From an uncultured Bacteroidota bacterium (GTDB lineage: Bacteria > Bacteroidota > Bacteroidia > Flavobacteriales > Flavobacteriaceae), in the NCBI GenBank assembly GCA_902554655.1, contig CACDPE010000002.1:1-64000 (forward strand): a DNA stretch of 64,000 nt. The letters are read 5' to 3'. Both the position numbers and the translations under genes were made by a program. Position 1 is the stretch's first letter. Every line of letters starts with the position of its first letter. The notes under the pieces are model-generated. The model was not told where the DNA came from. It made no database searches and worked only from the letters and a program-made list of their open reading frames with translations. Shown here piece after piece: positions 1 to 9,854 of this stretch.

Positions 1-82
1 TATTGGGAATAATAAAAAATGTTTTTTCAAGAGAAACTTGACTCAAAACGTCTTTTATTACTAATTCGAAGAATGTTTTCAT
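1..82 (-). CDS. AddB-like PD-(D/E)XK nuclease family protein, N-terminal fragment
   Basis: Only the first 27 codons are inside the window; the gene runs off the left edge. The peptide begins MKTFFELVIKDVL and continues to FFIIPN. This resembles the N-terminus of the Bacteroidota AddB-like nuclease proteins that act with an AddA/RecB-type helicase in double-strand break repair, where an FVLPS/FIIPN strand comes early. A matching AddA-like helicase-nuclease lies 1.6 kb upstream on the same strand, with an OmpA gene between, which supports the assignment. With so little sequence the name is an inference; another protein with a similar start cannot be excluded. Confidence 0.5.
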   Translation of the reverse strand, partial: MKTFFELVIKDVLSQVSLEKTFFIIPN

Positions 83-93
83 TATTTTAAAAA

Positions 94-124
94 TAAAAAA
101 AGCGCCTAAAATAGGCGCTTTTTT
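94..124 (-). terminator. Intrinsic terminator after the OmpA gene (symmetric, bidirectional)
   Basis: A perfect 9-bp stem (100-108 with 112-120, core AAGCGCCTA) has a 3-nt AAA loop. An A-run precedes it and a T-run follows it on the plus strand, so it has the form of a terminator on either strand. It lies 27 nt past the OmpA stop codon and just before the start of the next minus-strand gene, so its main job is probably to end the OmpA transcript. Confidence 0.85.
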
Positions 125-150
125 GTATCAATATCTAAAAAAGTTGATTA

Positions 151-1566
151 TTATTCAGAAACTTTGAACTCAACTCTTCTGTTCGCTATTCTTCCTTTTC
201 TAGTACTATTAGATTCTTTAGGTTTATCTTCTCCATATCCAACAGTTGATAATCTATTAGAGTCGACACCTTTTTCTACTAGATGATCTTTAACTTCATT
301 AGCTCTATCTAAAGACAATTTATTGTTGAAAGACTTAGGTCCTGATGTATCAGTATGGCCTTCAATTAAGAAATTTGTATTTCCATATTTTGACATAATA
401 TTATAAACAGCCATTAAAATATCGAAAGCTTCTGGCTTAATATTAGATTTATTAAGTTCAAATTGAACAACTGCACCCAAATTATTTAATTCTTCAATTG
501 CTTCAGCTGTAGGATTAGGACATCCTTCATTATCAGCTGGACCAACATCATTTGGACATTTGTCATTTGGATCAGCAAGTCCATCGCCATCTGTATCAGG
601 ACATCCCCTGAATCTTCTTGGACCAGCAGCTTCAGGACATGCATCCTTAGCATCTTCAATTCCATCACCATCTGTATCAGGACAACCACCAAACTTAGCT
701 AAACCAGCAACGTTTGGACATTTATCTTGAGGATCTGCAATACCGTCACCATCAGAATCAGCACAACCGTTGAATTCAAAAAGTCCTGGAGTGTCAGGGC
801 ATGCGTCTTTACTATTTTCAATACCGTCACCGTCATTATCTGGGCAACCATTAAATTCAGGTAAACCTGGTTGCTGTGGACAGTCGTCGTGCTGATCATA
901 TATACCATCTTGATCAGTATCGCGGCCTCCAAAATTGATAGAAATTCCAATATTATGTTGGAAATGAGGCAATAAATTTGGTGCGTAATTTACAGCAGCA
1001 TCGTTTTTAAAATTTTTTCTAAATGAACTGTTAAGTTTAATTGCCACCGTTTCACTTAATGGAAAATGAACTCCAACCCCAGCGTTTAAAAAATAATCTT
1101 TTTCAGAATCAACAAAAGATTGTCCGGCACCTAACTCAATAAATGGTTCAAAATTATAAAAACTGAAATCGCCAAAATCTTTAATTATCATAACATCAGC
1201 AGAAATCATTTTCTTTTTTTCTCCTGACATGACATTATCAGGATAATCACCATAACCATCATGAAGTTTATTGAAATCATTAACTGTAGCTCTTACCCCA
1301 ATAGAGAATCCATTATCTAAATATCTGGACAAACTAATCGTACTAAAAACATCACCGCTGAAGTTCCAGTGCTCTTCAAAATGGAAGTATTCATCTAAAA
1401 TAACATTGGAATATTTTCCATTTGGACCAGCAATATTGGTTCCATTAAAGTTTAATGCACTAGTACCAAAACTAACTTGCCAAGGATTATTTTTGTCCTG
1501 TGACCATGAATTAGTAGTAAAAATTGTAAGTGCGAAAACTATAAATATTTTAACAAAATTTTTCAT
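151..1566 (-). CDS. OmpA-family outer-membrane protein with thrombospondin type 3 repeats
   Basis: Structural outer-membrane protein that anchors the membrane to peptidoglycan. In order: signal peptide (residues 1-23, ending near SWSQ), an N-terminal beta-barrel-like region to about residue 210, five calcium-binding thrombospondin type 3 repeats with DxDxDG cores (about 216-352), and a C-terminal OmpA domain (about 365-471) with the peptidoglycan-binding signature IEGHTDTSG and the closing NRRVEF. I chose the ATG at 1566, giving 471 aa. The in-frame ATG at 1599 would precede the signal peptide by 11 residues and overlaps a TATGTTTG promoter element at 1597-1604. The gene appears monocistronic, with its own promoter and a strong terminator. 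It resembles the abundant flavobacterial OmpA-like proteins often annotated as OprF-like. Confidence 0.92.
   Translation of the reverse strand: MKNFVKIFIVFALTIFTTNSWSQDKNNPWQVSFGTSALNFNGTNIAGPNGKYSNVILDEYFHFEEHWNFSGDVFSTISLSRYLDNGFSIGVRATVNDFNKLHDGYGDYPDNVMSGEKKKMISADVMIIKDFGDFSFYNFEPFIELGAGQSFVDSEKDYFLNAGVGVHFPLSETVAIKLNSSFRKNFKNDAAVNYAPNLLPHFQHNIGISINFGGRDTDQDGIYDQHDDCPQQPGLPEFNGCPDNDGDGIENSKDACPDTPGLFEFNGCADSDGDGIADPQDKCPNVAGLAKFGGCPDTDGDGIEDAKDACPEAAGPRRFRGCPDTDGDGLADPNDKCPNDVGPADNEGCPNPTAEAIEELNNLGAVVQFELNKSNIKPEAFDILMAVYNIMSKYGNTNFLIEGHTDTSGPKSFNNKLSLDRANEVKDHLVEKGVDSNRLSTVGYGEDKPKESNSTRKGRIANRRVEFKVSE
530..925 (-). repeat. Tandem thrombospondin type 3 repeat units inside the OmpA gene
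   Basis: Five coding repeats of about 24-27 codons encode the pattern DxDxDGxxDxxDxCPxxxGxxxxxGCP. At the DNA level the minus strand shows recurring GATGGTGAYGGNATTG-like blocks and repeated TGTCC/GGACA segments. These are protein repeats with calcium ligands rather than a mobile element. Unequal recombination between units could change repeat number. Confidence 0.8.
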
Positions 1567-1596
1567 TTTAGTGTTATTTACTATTTGATCTAACAG

Positions 1597-1604
1597 CAAA
1601 CATA
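1597..1604 (-). promoter_or_regulatory. -7 promoter element of the OmpA gene
   Basis: On the minus strand this reads TATGTTTG, a full match to the Bacteroidota -7 consensus TAnnTTTG. It lies 30 nt upstream of the ATG at 1566. No clear -33 TTG was found at the ideal spacing. Its position rules against translation starting at 1599. Confidence 0.6.
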
Positions 1605-1678
1605 AGGATTTTAGTTAAAATAGTTGCTTTTTTACACTAATTAATATGAGGGAGGAATCCTAAAATAGGTTTTTAAAA

Positions 1679-4600
1679 CTACACTATTTGAGTAATTTCA
1701 AGCTTTTCTTTTGTGTAAATTAAGATCGCTTTTACTATGTTAAAACCTCCTTTTTTTAATGAGGATATATATTTTTTAATTTGAAGTACATCTTCACCTT
1801 TTTTTAAACCAGTTTTGTAGTCTAAAATTGATACAGATCTTTTGTCATGGAAAATAATTTTGTCTGGTCTAATAACTTCATTTTCAGATAAATATATTTC
1901 TCTTTCGTTAAATACAGTGTTTTTTCTATCAAAAAAATCTTTAATTTCTGATTTATTTAATATTTTTTTCACTAGTTTTTTTATGGGGAAAAATTCTTTT
2001 TCAGTTATTAATCCTGTTGAGCTAAAATCATCGAATACTTTTTCAAATTGATAATCATATACAATTTCTTCCATTATTTTATGGAAAACTTCGCCTTTAA
2101 ATAGACTTTCAGATTTATTTGTGAAAATATAATTATCTAGATATAAGTTTTCTTTTCGCTCAAACAGCTTTAAATCATATGTTTTTATAATACTTTTATT
2201 AAGACACGTTTCTTTACTTTGATTACCAATTTCAAGTCTGTTATTTTTGAAATTTTTTGAATATTTCGATAATATAAAGTTATATATCAGTCCAGAAAAG
2301 GAATTTAGGTTTATATCTTTAGGGAGCTTGGAAATAATGTGGTTTTCATTTTGAGCTCTTGTCATTGCAACATACATCAAGTTTATACTTTCATTTGTCA
2401 TGTTGTTTATCAAATCATTATACTTTCTTAAAGTGTTTTCATTAAAATCTTTAAGACTTTTACTAAACTGTAAGAGTGCTTTTTTATGAATATCTTTTTC
2501 TTTTATTTCAATCCAGGTTTTAAAATTTGATTTAATCAAATTAGAGTCAAAAAAAGGTAATATAACTATTGGATATTGAAGGCCTTTTGATTTATGAACA
2601 GTTAAAACTTTTACAGCATTCATATCCGCTGAAGGGATTATTTTAATTTTACTTTTTTTCTTATCCCAATATTCAAAAAAAGTTTCTTTAAACTTTTTAT
2701 TATTTGCTTTATACTCTAAAATTAAATCTAAAAAAGATTGAACATAAATGATTTTTTCATTGAATATAAATGTGTTGTTGATTAAAAATTCGACGCTATC
2801 ATATAAGTCTAATTTTTGAAATTTCTGAAAGTCTAGGTTTAAATGTTTTTTAAAAATTAAACTTATTTCATTAACTAAATTGGACTCAATAAAATCGTGC
2901 TTTTTGGTTTCTTTATTTTTAATTGATAAAAACTTCAAGATTTCTAATTTGAGCTTAACATTATTTAAATCATTTTTAATTTTTAGCATACTTATTAAAA
3001 ATATAATTTCAGGGCATGACTCAATTGAAAGCATATCGTCTGATTTGACATGAATTTTATTTTCTAATAAAAAATTTGAAACTATAGCACATTCATCATT
3101 AGATCTTAATAAAATTGCAATGTCTTTTAGATTAAAATTTTGATCTAACTTTTTTAGTATTATGTTTAATATGCTTTGAAGAGTTGATGATCTATATTCA
3201 TCTTTTGTGCTTTTATCTATAAATGAAACTGAAACTTGGCCAGTATTTGATTTTGTGTGTTTTTGGTGAAAAGAATTAAATGTTTGGTTGACTTGATCGA
3301 TTTTAATTTTGTCCATTAAGAATGAAAAAAAACTATTGTTAAACTCTACTATAGACTTAGAGCTTCTAAAATTTTTCTCAAGAGAATAAATTGTAGGTTG
3401 TATAAAAAAGGGAGTTTCTTTTTCTATTATAGATTTAAAAATTTCTGGACTAGCGCCTCTCCACTGATATAAAGATTGCTTTGGGTCACCAACTAAAAGT
3501 AGACTTCCTTGTGAATCATTAATGTCAACTCCTTCAATTGCATTTGAAATCAAAGGAATTATATTTTTCCATTGAAGTTCAGAAGTGTCTTGAAATTCAT
3601 CTATAAAGTAATTATTAAATCTGTTACCTAATTTTTCATAAATATATGGAGCTGGTTGATCAGCAATATTTTCAGAGATGATATTATTAAATTCAGAAAT
3701 TAAAAGAATATTATTTTTTGTTTGAAAACTAAATGAAAAGTTTTTTATTTCTTGAATAATATGGTTTTGGGTATTATTTATATTAATACTATCATAAACC
3801 ATTAATTTATTTAAATAATCAGTAATTTTTAAAATCATTGACACGGAGTTTTCTAAAAACACATTATTATCTTTAATAGCTTCTTTTTTTAAAATGGTAT
3901 TATTATCTACTCTTTTAATAATTGCTTCTATTTTTTTTCTTTCAATTTCTCCTTTTATAATATCCATTAAAAATTTTGGGAGCGCTTGTCGAGTAAAATC
4001 ACTATAGTCAGCAGAAACAGCTTTACATGAGCTAAGCAATTCAGTAGCCATTGAAATGTATTTCTTTTTTAAATTATAGATCTTAGTATGTATATATTTT
4101 TTGAATGTTAAAAAACTTCTCTTTTCCAACTTTTCCGCTTTTGAAATGAATTCAAAATTTGATTCACTCATCATCAAATTCATCAGCTTTAATAAATCAT
4201 AACTAATATCCCATGAATTATTATTTTCAATTTTTTGAATTGAAAAACTTGATAGAACATCAGTTAAAAAAGATTTTTCATCAAGATTATCTAAAAATTC
4301 ATCTATCAATTTTTCTATGTATTCATCTTGGTCGATAATTAAATCGAAATCACTTGATAATGATAAATCCTGTGAAAAAGCACGTATAATTCTGTGATTA
4401 AACTTATCGATAGTACCAACTTGAAATAAGGAAAAGTTATGTAAAATTTTATTTGAAATTATTTTGGCTTTTAACGAAGCTGAATTATCGGACAAATTAA
4501 TTTCATTTTTAATTAATGAAAAAATTTTGGAAGAGCTTGGATTTTCAGATATTAAAATTAACTCATCTAATATCCTTTTTTTCATTTCATTAGCGGCGTT

Positions 4601-4738
4601 ATTAGTAAATGTTAATGCCAGTATTTTTTTATAAAAATCTTCCTCATTTAAAAAAAACTCTTTTAAAATATTTAAAACCAAAGTAAAAGTTTTACCTGAT
4701 CCTGCACTTGCGTTAATAATTTTAAAATTGGAGTCCAA
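1679..4738 (-). CDS. AddA/RecB-like UvrD-family helicase with C-terminal PD-(D/E)XK nuclease
   Basis: ATP-dependent helicase-nuclease of the AddA/RecB type, expected to resect double-strand DNA ends for recombination. Superfamily 1 motifs are all visible: Walker A ASAGSGKT (10-17), motif II IDEFQDT (379-385), motif III GDPKQSLYQWRGA (417-429), motif IV NFRSS (456-460), motif V VLTVHKSKGLQYP (711-723) and motif VI MYVAMTRAQ (788-796). The C-terminal nuclease domain has His886, Asp959 (in RPDK) and the DYKT motif at 973-976. The protein is 1019 aa, close to other Bacteroidota members. Translation starts at a TTG; no ATG fits upstream. The likely partner AddB-like gene is beyond the OmpA gene at the left edge. 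Confidence 0.92.
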   Translation of the reverse strand: MDSNFKIINASAGSGKTFTLVLNILKEFFLNEEDFYKKILALTFTNNAANEMKKRILDELILISENPSSSKIFSLIKNEINLSDNSASLKAKIISNKILHNFSLFQVGTIDKFNHRIIRAFSQDLSLSSDFDLIIDQDEYIEKLIDEFLDNLDEKSFLTDVLSSFSIQKIENNNSWDISYDLLKLMNLMMSESNFEFISKAEKLEKRSFLTFKKYIHTKIYNLKKKYISMATELLSSCKAVSADYSDFTRQALPKFLMDIIKGEIERKKIEAIIKRVDNNTILKKEAIKDNNVFLENSVSMILKITDYLNKLMVYDSININNTQNHIIQEIKNFSFSFQTKNNILLISEFNNIISENIADQPAPYIYEKLGNRFNNYFIDEFQDTSELQWKNIIPLISNAIEGVDINDSQGSLLLVGDPKQSLYQWRGASPEIFKSIIEKETPFFIQPTIYSLEKNFRSSKSIVEFNNSFFSFLMDKIKIDQVNQTFNSFHQKHTKSNTGQVSVSFIDKSTKDEYRSSTLQSILNIILKKLDQNFNLKDIAILLRSNDECAIVSNFLLENKIHVKSDDMLSIESCPEIIFLISMLKIKNDLNNVKLKLEILKFLSIKNKETKKHDFIESNLVNEISLIFKKHLNLDFQKFQKLDLYDSVEFLINNTFIFNEKIIYVQSFLDLILEYKANNKKFKETFFEYWDKKKSKIKIIPSADMNAVKVLTVHKSKGLQYPIVILPFFDSNLIKSNFKTWIEIKEKDIHKKALLQFSKSLKDFNENTLRKYNDLINNMTNESINLMYVAMTRAQNENHIISKLPKDINLNSFSGLIYNFILSKYSKNFKNNRLEIGNQSKETCLNKSIIKTYDLKLFERKENLYLDNYIFTNKSESLFKGEVFHKIMEEIVYDYQFEKVFDDFSSTGLITEKEFFPIKKLVKKILNKSEIKDFFDRKNTVFNEREIYLSENEVIRPDKIIFHDKRSVSILDYKTGLKKGEDVLQIKKYISSLKKGGFNIVKAILIYTKEKLEITQIV

Positions 4739-4797
4739 GTTTTTTAGTATATAAAAAGTAATTGTTTAATTTTATGTATTAAATTATAATAAATACT

Positions 4798-5409
4798 ATG
4801 AGTTTCCAATTACCAGACTTAAATTATGGCTTTGATGCGTTAGAGCCACACATTGATACTAAGACTATGCAAATTCATCATGGAAAACACCACGCTGGAT
4901 ACACCTCAAAATTAAATACAGCAATTGAAGGAACTGATCTTGAAGGTAAAAATATCGAAAGTGTTTTATCCGAAATGGATATGAATAATAGCGCTGTTAG
5001 AAATAATGGTGGAGGATACTATAATCATTGTCTTTTTTGGAAAATTCTGAGCCCAAACGGTGGTGGAAGTCCCTCAGGAAAAATTCACGAGGCTATTTTA
5101 AATTCTTTTGGGTCATTCGAAGATTTTAAATCAAATTTTACTGCTGCTGCAAGTACAAGATTCGGCTCCGGATGGGCTTGGCTCTGTGTGAAAAAAGATG
5201 GCTCACTTGAAATATGTTCAACTGCTAATCAAGATAATCCACTCATGGACGGTGTTGGGTGTGATGGATATCCAATATTAGGAATTGATGTCTGGGAACA
5301 TGCATATTACCTTAATTATCAAAATAGGAGACCAGATTACATTGAAGCTTTTTTTAATGTAGTGGATTGGGCAAAAGTTGAAGAAAACCTTATTAATGCA
5401 TTAAGTTAA
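4798..5409 (+). CDS. sodA: Superoxide dismutase (Mn/Fe family)
   Basis: Cytoplasmic enzyme converting superoxide to oxygen and hydrogen peroxide. The four metal ligands are visible: His27 (in MQIHHGKHH), His77 (in YYNHCLFW), Asp164 and His168 (in [15 protein letters not shown]). The GGG before the second ligand and the loop SPNGGG resemble manganese-type or cambialistic enzymes, but metal use cannot be fixed from sequence. Length (203 aa) is standard. The stop codon overlaps by 4 nt the stop of the convergent PurF paralog. There is no predicted signal peptide, so it is intracellular. The symbol sodA versus sodB is a judgement. Confidence 0.95.
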   Translation: MSFQLPDLNYGFDALEPHIDTKTMQIHHGKHHAGYTSKLNTAIEGTDLEGKNIESVLSEMDMNNSAVRNNGGGYYNHCLFWKILSPNGGGSPSGKIHEAILNSFGSFEDFKSNFTAAASTRFGSGWAWLCVKKDGSLEICSTANQDNPLMDGVGCDGYPILGIDVWEHAYYLNYQNRRPDYIEAFFNVVDWAKVEENLINALS

Positions 5410-7304
5410 TAAGCTCTTGAGCTAGATCCTTCAAAATAATTAATAAAAGCTTTATTTACAACTTTGTTTCCCCCTGGTGTAGGGTATTCACCAGAAAAAT
5501 ACCAATCACCTAAGTTTTCAGGGCACGCTTTATGAAGATTTTCAATAGATTGAAAAACAACATCAACTTCAGCATTTATATCATCTTCTTTTAACATTGA
5601 AGAAATTTTATTACTAATCTCGTTATCAGAGTATGAGGAGTAAATCTTTTTAACTATGTTTTTAATCTTGTTTACAGGTTTTTTATTTTCTAAAACACAT
5701 TGTTCATAAACTTCACGGATTAACTCTTCTTTATCATTTTCTTTAACTAAGTCAATTGCCGCTCTAAACGCAATAAGATCTGTCATTTTTGCCATATCTA
5801 TCCCATAACAATCAGGATACCTGATTTGTGGTGCGCTTGAAACAATTATTATTTTTTTTGGGCAAAGCCTGTCAAGCATTTTAATAATACTTTTTTGTAA
5901 TGTCGTTCCCCTTACAATACTATCATCTATAATTACTAGATTATCCGATTTTTTAATTGAACCGTATGTTATATCATAAACGTGCCTTACAAGTTCATCT
6001 CTATTTGAATCATCTGTAATAAAAGTTCTTAGCTTAGCGTCTTTAATTGCAACTTTTTCAATTCTTGGTCTAAAAGCTAAAAGCTCTCGAAGTTTTTCTT
6101 TAGATATTTTATCACCTTCATTTAGTATTTTTTTCTCAGCCTGTTTATTCATAAAATCCTGTGCTTCTTGAACCATTCCGTAAAATGAAACTTCAGCTGT
6201 ATTTGGTATGTATGAAAACACCGTATTTTGGAGATCATTATTTACTGATTTTAATATTTGAGGGAATAACAAACTTCCTAATTTTTTTCTTTCGCTATAA
6301 ATTTCTTTATCACTTCCTCTAGAAAAATAAATTCTTTCAAATGAACATGCTTTTTTCTCAACAGGTTTAATAACGTTTTTAATTTGAATTTTTCCATTCT
6401 TTTTAATTACTATACAATCACCTGGGTTGACTTCTTTTATTTCATCATAAGAAGTATTAAAGACTGTTTGAATTACAGGTCTCTCTGACGCAACTACGAC
6501 AACTTCTTCACTCAAATAATAAAAAGCTGGTCTGATCCCTGCTGGATCGCGAATTACAAAGGCATCACCATGGCCCAGCATACCACCAATAGTGAAGCCT
6601 CCGTCCCAATCTTGAGATGCTTTGCTTAGAATTTTTGGAATATTTAACGATTCTTCAATTAGTGGAGATGCATCAATTTTAGAAACATTTTCTTTTTTTA
6701 AATTCCTGTATATTTTTGCAACTTCATTATCTAAAAAATGTCCTATTTTTTCCATTACCGTTACAGTATCTGACATTTCTTTTGGATGCTGCCCTAAAAG
6801 AACCAAGTTATCAAACAATTCTTTATTATTTGTCATGTTGAAATTTCCAGCTACAATTAAATTTCTATGCATCCAATTATTCTGTCTTAAAAAAGGATGA
6901 ACAGCATCTTTGCTATTTTTACCAAAAGTGCCATATCTAACATGACCTAAAAAAACTTCAGAAATATGTGGAATTTCCTTTTTTTGAAGTTCGAGATTAT
7001 CTTTAAAGGATGGATTATTATTTATTTCCTCTGTAATTCTTTTATTTGAGTTATCAAATATTTCTTGAATCGGGTTTTGATTAGCAGATCTCTCTCTGTG
7101 TAAAAATCTTTGACCAGGTTCAGTATCTAACTTGACGCTAGCAAAACCAGCACCATCTTGTCCTCTATTGTGTTGTTTTTCAAGCATGAGATACAGCTTA
7201 TTTAAACCATAACTATTGGTTCCATACTTTTTTTTATAAAATTCAAGGGGTTTGAGCAGCCTAATTAGTGCTAATCCGCATTCATGATTTATATGGTCGC
7301 TCAT
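5406..7304 (-). CDS. Amidophosphoribosyltransferase-family protein (632-aa PurF paralog)
   Basis: Class II glutamine amidotransferase joined to a phosphoribosyltransferase, as in PurF, which makes 5-phosphoribosylamine from PRPP and glutamine at the start of purine synthesis. The candidate nucleophile is Cys9 (in [10 protein letters not shown]), which would need removal of eight residues, as in propeptide-containing PurF. RGQDGAG (47-53) and the glutaminase residues around HVRYGT (121-126) are present. The PRPP loop reads [12 protein letters not shown] (457-468). At 632 aa it is over 100 residues longer than usual PurF, with extra sequence between the domains and at the C-terminus. It is last in the purN-rnhA-lipoprotein-pfkB-purF run. 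From memory, flavobacteria often carry this form beside a standard PurF, so its exact role is uncertain. Confidence 0.85.
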   Translation of the reverse strand: MSDHINHECGLALIRLLKPLEFYKKKYGTNSYGLNKLYLMLEKQHNRGQDGAGFASVKLDTEPGQRFLHRERSANQNPIQEIFDNSNKRITEEINNNPSFKDNLELQKKEIPHISEVFLGHVRYGTFGKNSKDAVHPFLRQNNWMHRNLIVAGNFNMTNNKELFDNLVLLGQHPKEMSDTVTVMEKIGHFLDNEVAKIYRNLKKENVSKIDASPLIEESLNIPKILSKASQDWDGGFTIGGMLGHGDAFVIRDPAGIRPAFYYLSEEVVVVASERPVIQTVFNTSYDEIKEVNPGDCIVIKKNGKIQIKNVIKPVEKKACSFERIYFSRGSDKEIYSERKKLGSLLFPQILKSVNNDLQNTVFSYIPNTAEVSFYGMVQEAQDFMNKQAEKKILNEGDKISKEKLRELLAFRPRIEKVAIKDAKLRTFITDDSNRDELVRHVYDITYGSIKKSDNLVIIDDSIVRGTTLQKSIIKMLDRLCPKKIIIVSSAPQIRYPDCYGIDMAKMTDLIAFRAAIDLVKENDKEELIREVYEQCVLENKKPVNKIKNIVKKIYSSYSDNEISNKISSMLKEDDINAEVDVVFQSIENLHKACPENLGDWYFSGEYPTPGGNKVVNKAFINYFEGSSSRAY

Positions 7305-7340
7305 TGTTTATAAAACAAAATAACGAAATTGTTGCGAAAT

Positions 7341-8249
7341 CTATGTCAAATACGATTTGAAAGTTTTTAATCTTTTTGAAAGTTTTTCGAAATCTAATTT
7401 TCTTAATCCTTCAACTCCAAAGTTTTCAACGCAAAACGAAGCTGTAAGTGTTCCGAAAATCATAGCTTCTTTAATTTCTTTATATCCAATTTCTGATTTA
7501 TTTGATAATGATCCTGCAATTCCTCCAGCAAATGAATCGCCAGCACCAGTAGGGTCAACTAGGCTAGTTACTGGATATGCTGGAAGTATGTACTTTTGAA
7601 AATTATCAAAATACACTGACCCATGTTCACCTTTTTTTATTATAACTTTTTGAGGTCCCATTTTTAAAATTTTTTCACCTGCAGTAAAAATATTAGTCTC
7701 ACTCGTTAATTGTTCAGCTTCTTCATCATTAATAATTATTAAATTAACTTTTCTAATTACATCTTTAAGTTCATCAAGCGCATTGTCCATCCAGAAATTC
7801 ATGGTGTCAAGAATTATAAATCTGTCTGGATTTGTCGATTGAGTAATAACAGAATTCTGAACTGCAGGATGTAAGTTGCCAAGCAATATTATTTCTGAGC
7901 CAGAAAATTCAGAATTAACTTTAGGATTAAATTTCTCTAAAACATTTAATTCAGTCACTAATGTATCTCTACCATTCATATTTTCATGATATTTTCCTTT
8001 CCAATAAAAGGTTTTTTCCCCAGCTATAATTTGAACCATGTCAGTGTTTACTCCTCTATCTTTCAAGAATTTAATTTCATTTTTGGGAAAATCATCACCA
8101 ATAATTGAAACTATAGCAAGTCTATTAGAAAATAAACTTGATGATAAAGCTATATAAGTTCCTGCACCTCCAATTACTTTTCCAGAGCTGCCTTTTGAAG
8201 TTTCAATTTCATCAAATGCAACAGTTCCTGTAATTAATATTTTTTTCAT
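7341..8249 (-). CDS. PfkB-family sugar/nucleoside kinase
   Basis: Ribokinase-family kinase that phosphorylates a small sugar or nucleoside. The PfkB signature DPTGAGDSFAGG (232-243) carries the catalytic Asp238 and the anion hole. The N-terminal GGAGTYIALSSSLF (27-40) is the substrate-lid region. At 302 aa it has the standard family length. The substrate cannot be read from the sequence. Its position 36 nt upstream of the PurF paralog and in the same run as purN suggests a ribose, ribonucleoside or purine-related substrate, but that is inference. The gene starts 2 nt after the stop of the upstream lipoprotein gene, so the two are probably cotranscribed. Confidence 0.88.
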   Translation of the reverse strand: MKKILITGTVAFDEIETSKGSSGKVIGGAGTYIALSSSLFSNRLAIVSIIGDDFPKNEIKFLKDRGVNTDMVQIIAGEKTFYWKGKYHENMNGRDTLVTELNVLEKFNPKVNSEFSGSEIILLGNLHPAVQNSVITQSTNPDRFIILDTMNFWMDNALDELKDVIRKVNLIIINDEEAEQLTSETNIFTAGEKILKMGPQKVIIKKGEHGSVYFDNFQKYILPAYPVTSLVDPTGAGDSFAGGIAGSLSNKSEIGYKEIKEAMIFGTLTASFCVENFGVEGLRKLDFEKLSKRLKTFKSYLT

Positions 8250-8251
8250 AT

Positions 8252-9256
8252 TTAATTTTTATACCAAAACTCTATATCACCAGGAAAATCTCCAACGCTA
8301 AAACTTTTTATCTCATTACTATTTGAATCAATAATTTTAAAAAACCCATCTGTTGTTCCAATATAAACTTTATCTCTCAAAGTTTTAACAGAATATACAT
8401 TTGAAGGGGTATAGTTTCCAATCTGAGATTCAAAATCTATACTTAAGTCTGTGTTTAATTTTGCAATTCCTCCATCATGACTTCTGTATGGTCTATCATT
8501 AAACATATTTACAGATCCTCCACAAACAATTCCATTTCCATAATCAATTTTAGTAATTTCATCAACAAGGTCATTAGTAATTTTTGATGTGCCATAATAT
8601 GCATTCCATGAAGAATCATAAAATGTTCTTGCAACATAAATATCATCATTATATTTGAGTAGTGATGTTGGGCCCTTACCAACATCAAATATTTCAAGAA
8701 TTTGATTTGATGAAGGTGAAACTTTTAAAACATTACTAGCGTCCGAGTAATCTTTATTCATAATTATTCCTACGTACAGGTTTTGTCCATCACTAATTAT
8801 AGATTCAGGTAAACCATCAACTGGAATGGAGTTTTCAATACTATATGTTGACAGATTTAGTACTTTAATGTCTTGAGAATTCCAATTTGTAAAATATAAT
8901 TTATTATTAATTATAGCCATCTCTCTTGGCGAAGAATTATTTGTTTCAATCTCAATTCCAGGTAAAAGTAGGCCGTCTTCGGTTATTTCATAAATATTGA
9001 TTTTATGTGAATTATTACTTACAACGAATAACTTGTTTTGAAAAACCTTTAGAGATTGAACAACATCTCCAATTCCAGAAATTGTTTGTATAACACCACG
9101 AGAATTAATAACACTAACCGAGCCTGTAGTGGTTCCAAACTTTCCTTCGTTAGCAACAAAAATTAAGTCTGGATCAGGACTAAGAATATCGTCATCATCA
9201 GTAGTACAACTAAAGATCAATAAAAATGCTAGTAAATAAAAAAAATTTGTTTTCAT
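8252..9256 (-). CDS. YncE-like beta-propeller lipoprotein
   Basis: Predicted surface or periplasmic lipoprotein of 334 aa. The signal peptide ends in a lipobox with Cys17 (LLIFSCTTDDDD). Aspartates after the cysteine resemble Bacteroidota lipoprotein export signals. The mature part has repeated blade-like segments, for example the one with KLYFTNWNSQDIKVLNL and another with LYVGIIMNKD, as in YncE/NHL-type propellers and the DUF5074 group. No catalytic residues were seen; a binding or partner role is likely. I chose the ATG at 9256 because it begins the lipoprotein signal; an in-frame ATG at 9349 would add 31 hydrophilic residues. Its place inside a purine-gene run is unexplained. Confidence 0.8.
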   Translation of the reverse strand: MKTNFFYLLAFLLIFSCTTDDDDILSPDPDLIFVANEGKFGTTTGSVSVINSRGVIQTISGIGDVVQSLKVFQNKLFVVSNNSHKINIYEITEDGLLLPGIEIETNNSSPREMAIINNKLYFTNWNSQDIKVLNLSTYSIENSIPVDGLPESIISDGQNLYVGIIMNKDYSDASNVLKVSPSSNQILEIFDVGKGPTSLLKYNDDIYVARTFYDSSWNAYYGTSKITNDLVDEITKIDYGNGIVCGGSVNMFNDRPYRSHDGGIAKLNTDLSIDFESQIGNYTPSNVYSVKTLRDKVYIGTTDGFFKIIDSNSNEIKSFSVGDFPGDIEFWYKN

Positions 9257-9328
9257 ATAATTTATTTGATAAGAATTTATTGGCTGCTTATGAAGATTCG
9301 TTATGAAGCTACAATTAATCATGCCGTG

Positions 9329-9351
9329 CTTTGATTTTTTGCTCATCAAAG
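9329..9351 (-). other. Hairpin in the leader of the YncE-like lipoprotein gene
   Basis: A 7-bp inverted repeat, CTTTGAT and ATCAAAG, with a 9-nt loop lies between the rnhA stop and the start of the lipoprotein gene. No U-run follows it on the minus strand, so it does not look like an ordinary terminator. It could be an mRNA processing or stability element, or chance in AT-rich DNA. Confidence 0.3.
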
Positions 9352-9389
9352 TTCAGTTAAAAAAATTTAAAGAAAAAACATTTAATAAT

Positions 9390-9854
9390 TTAATTTTCAT
9401 ATTCATAATCAATTAGTAGATTTAATTTAAGTGAAGCTTCAACAGCCAAAAAATCACATCTTTCATTTTTAGTATTATTATTGTGGCCTTTAACCCAAAA
9501 AAATTGAACACTGTGGTTTCTGTAACTCTTTAAAAACCGAACCCATAAGTCTTGATTTTTTTTATTTTTAAAGCCTGCTTTCTCCCATTTTAATACCCAT
9601 TTTTTTTCGACAGATTCACTTACGTATTTGGAATCAGTATATACGTGAACTTTTTGGTTCTCTTTTTTTATTTTCTCCAAAGCAACTATCACAGCTAAAA
9701 GTTCCATTCTATTGTTCGTGGTTTTTCTGTAGCCCTGCGAAAATTCTTTTTTATAACCTGTTTCATATTCTTGCATTACAATACCGTAACCGCCTGGGCC
9801 AGGGTTTCCTCTGGATGAGCCATCGGTATATATTATGATGTTAGGGCTAGACAT
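9390..9854 (-). CDS. rnhA: Ribonuclease HI
   Basis: Cleaves the RNA strand of RNA-DNA hybrids, removing R-loops and primer remnants. The catalytic carboxylates of the RNase H fold are visible: Asp11 (YTDGSSRGNPGPGG), Glu51 (MELLAV), Asp74 (YTDSKY) and Asp134 (NERCDFLA), with His124 in WVKGHNNN. The 154-aa length matches the family. The start overlaps the purN stop by 8 nt, implying coupled translation. It lies second in the minus-strand run that begins with purN. Confidence 0.95.
   Translation of the reverse strand: MSSPNIIIYTDGSSRGNPGPGGYGIVMQEYETGYKKEFSQGYRKTTNNRMELLAVIVALEKIKKENQKVHVYTDSKYVSESVEKKWVLKWEKAGFKNKKNQDLWVRFLKSYRNHSVQFFWVKGHNNNTKNERCDFLAVEASLKLNLLIDYEYEN

Noticed and set aside
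486-950. Two short minus-strand frames inside the OmpA gene
   Set aside because: They overlap the thrombospondin repeats in another frame, are Met/Leu/Val-rich with no domain, and arise from the repeated DNA.
1271-1588. Plus-strand frame of 105 codons opposite the OmpA gene
   Set aside because: It is fully antisense to a well-supported gene, has no family features and no promoter.
9257-9389. Possible cobalamin or SAM riboswitch before the YncE-like gene
   Set aside because: No B12-box or SAM-type core was found; only one small hairpin is present.
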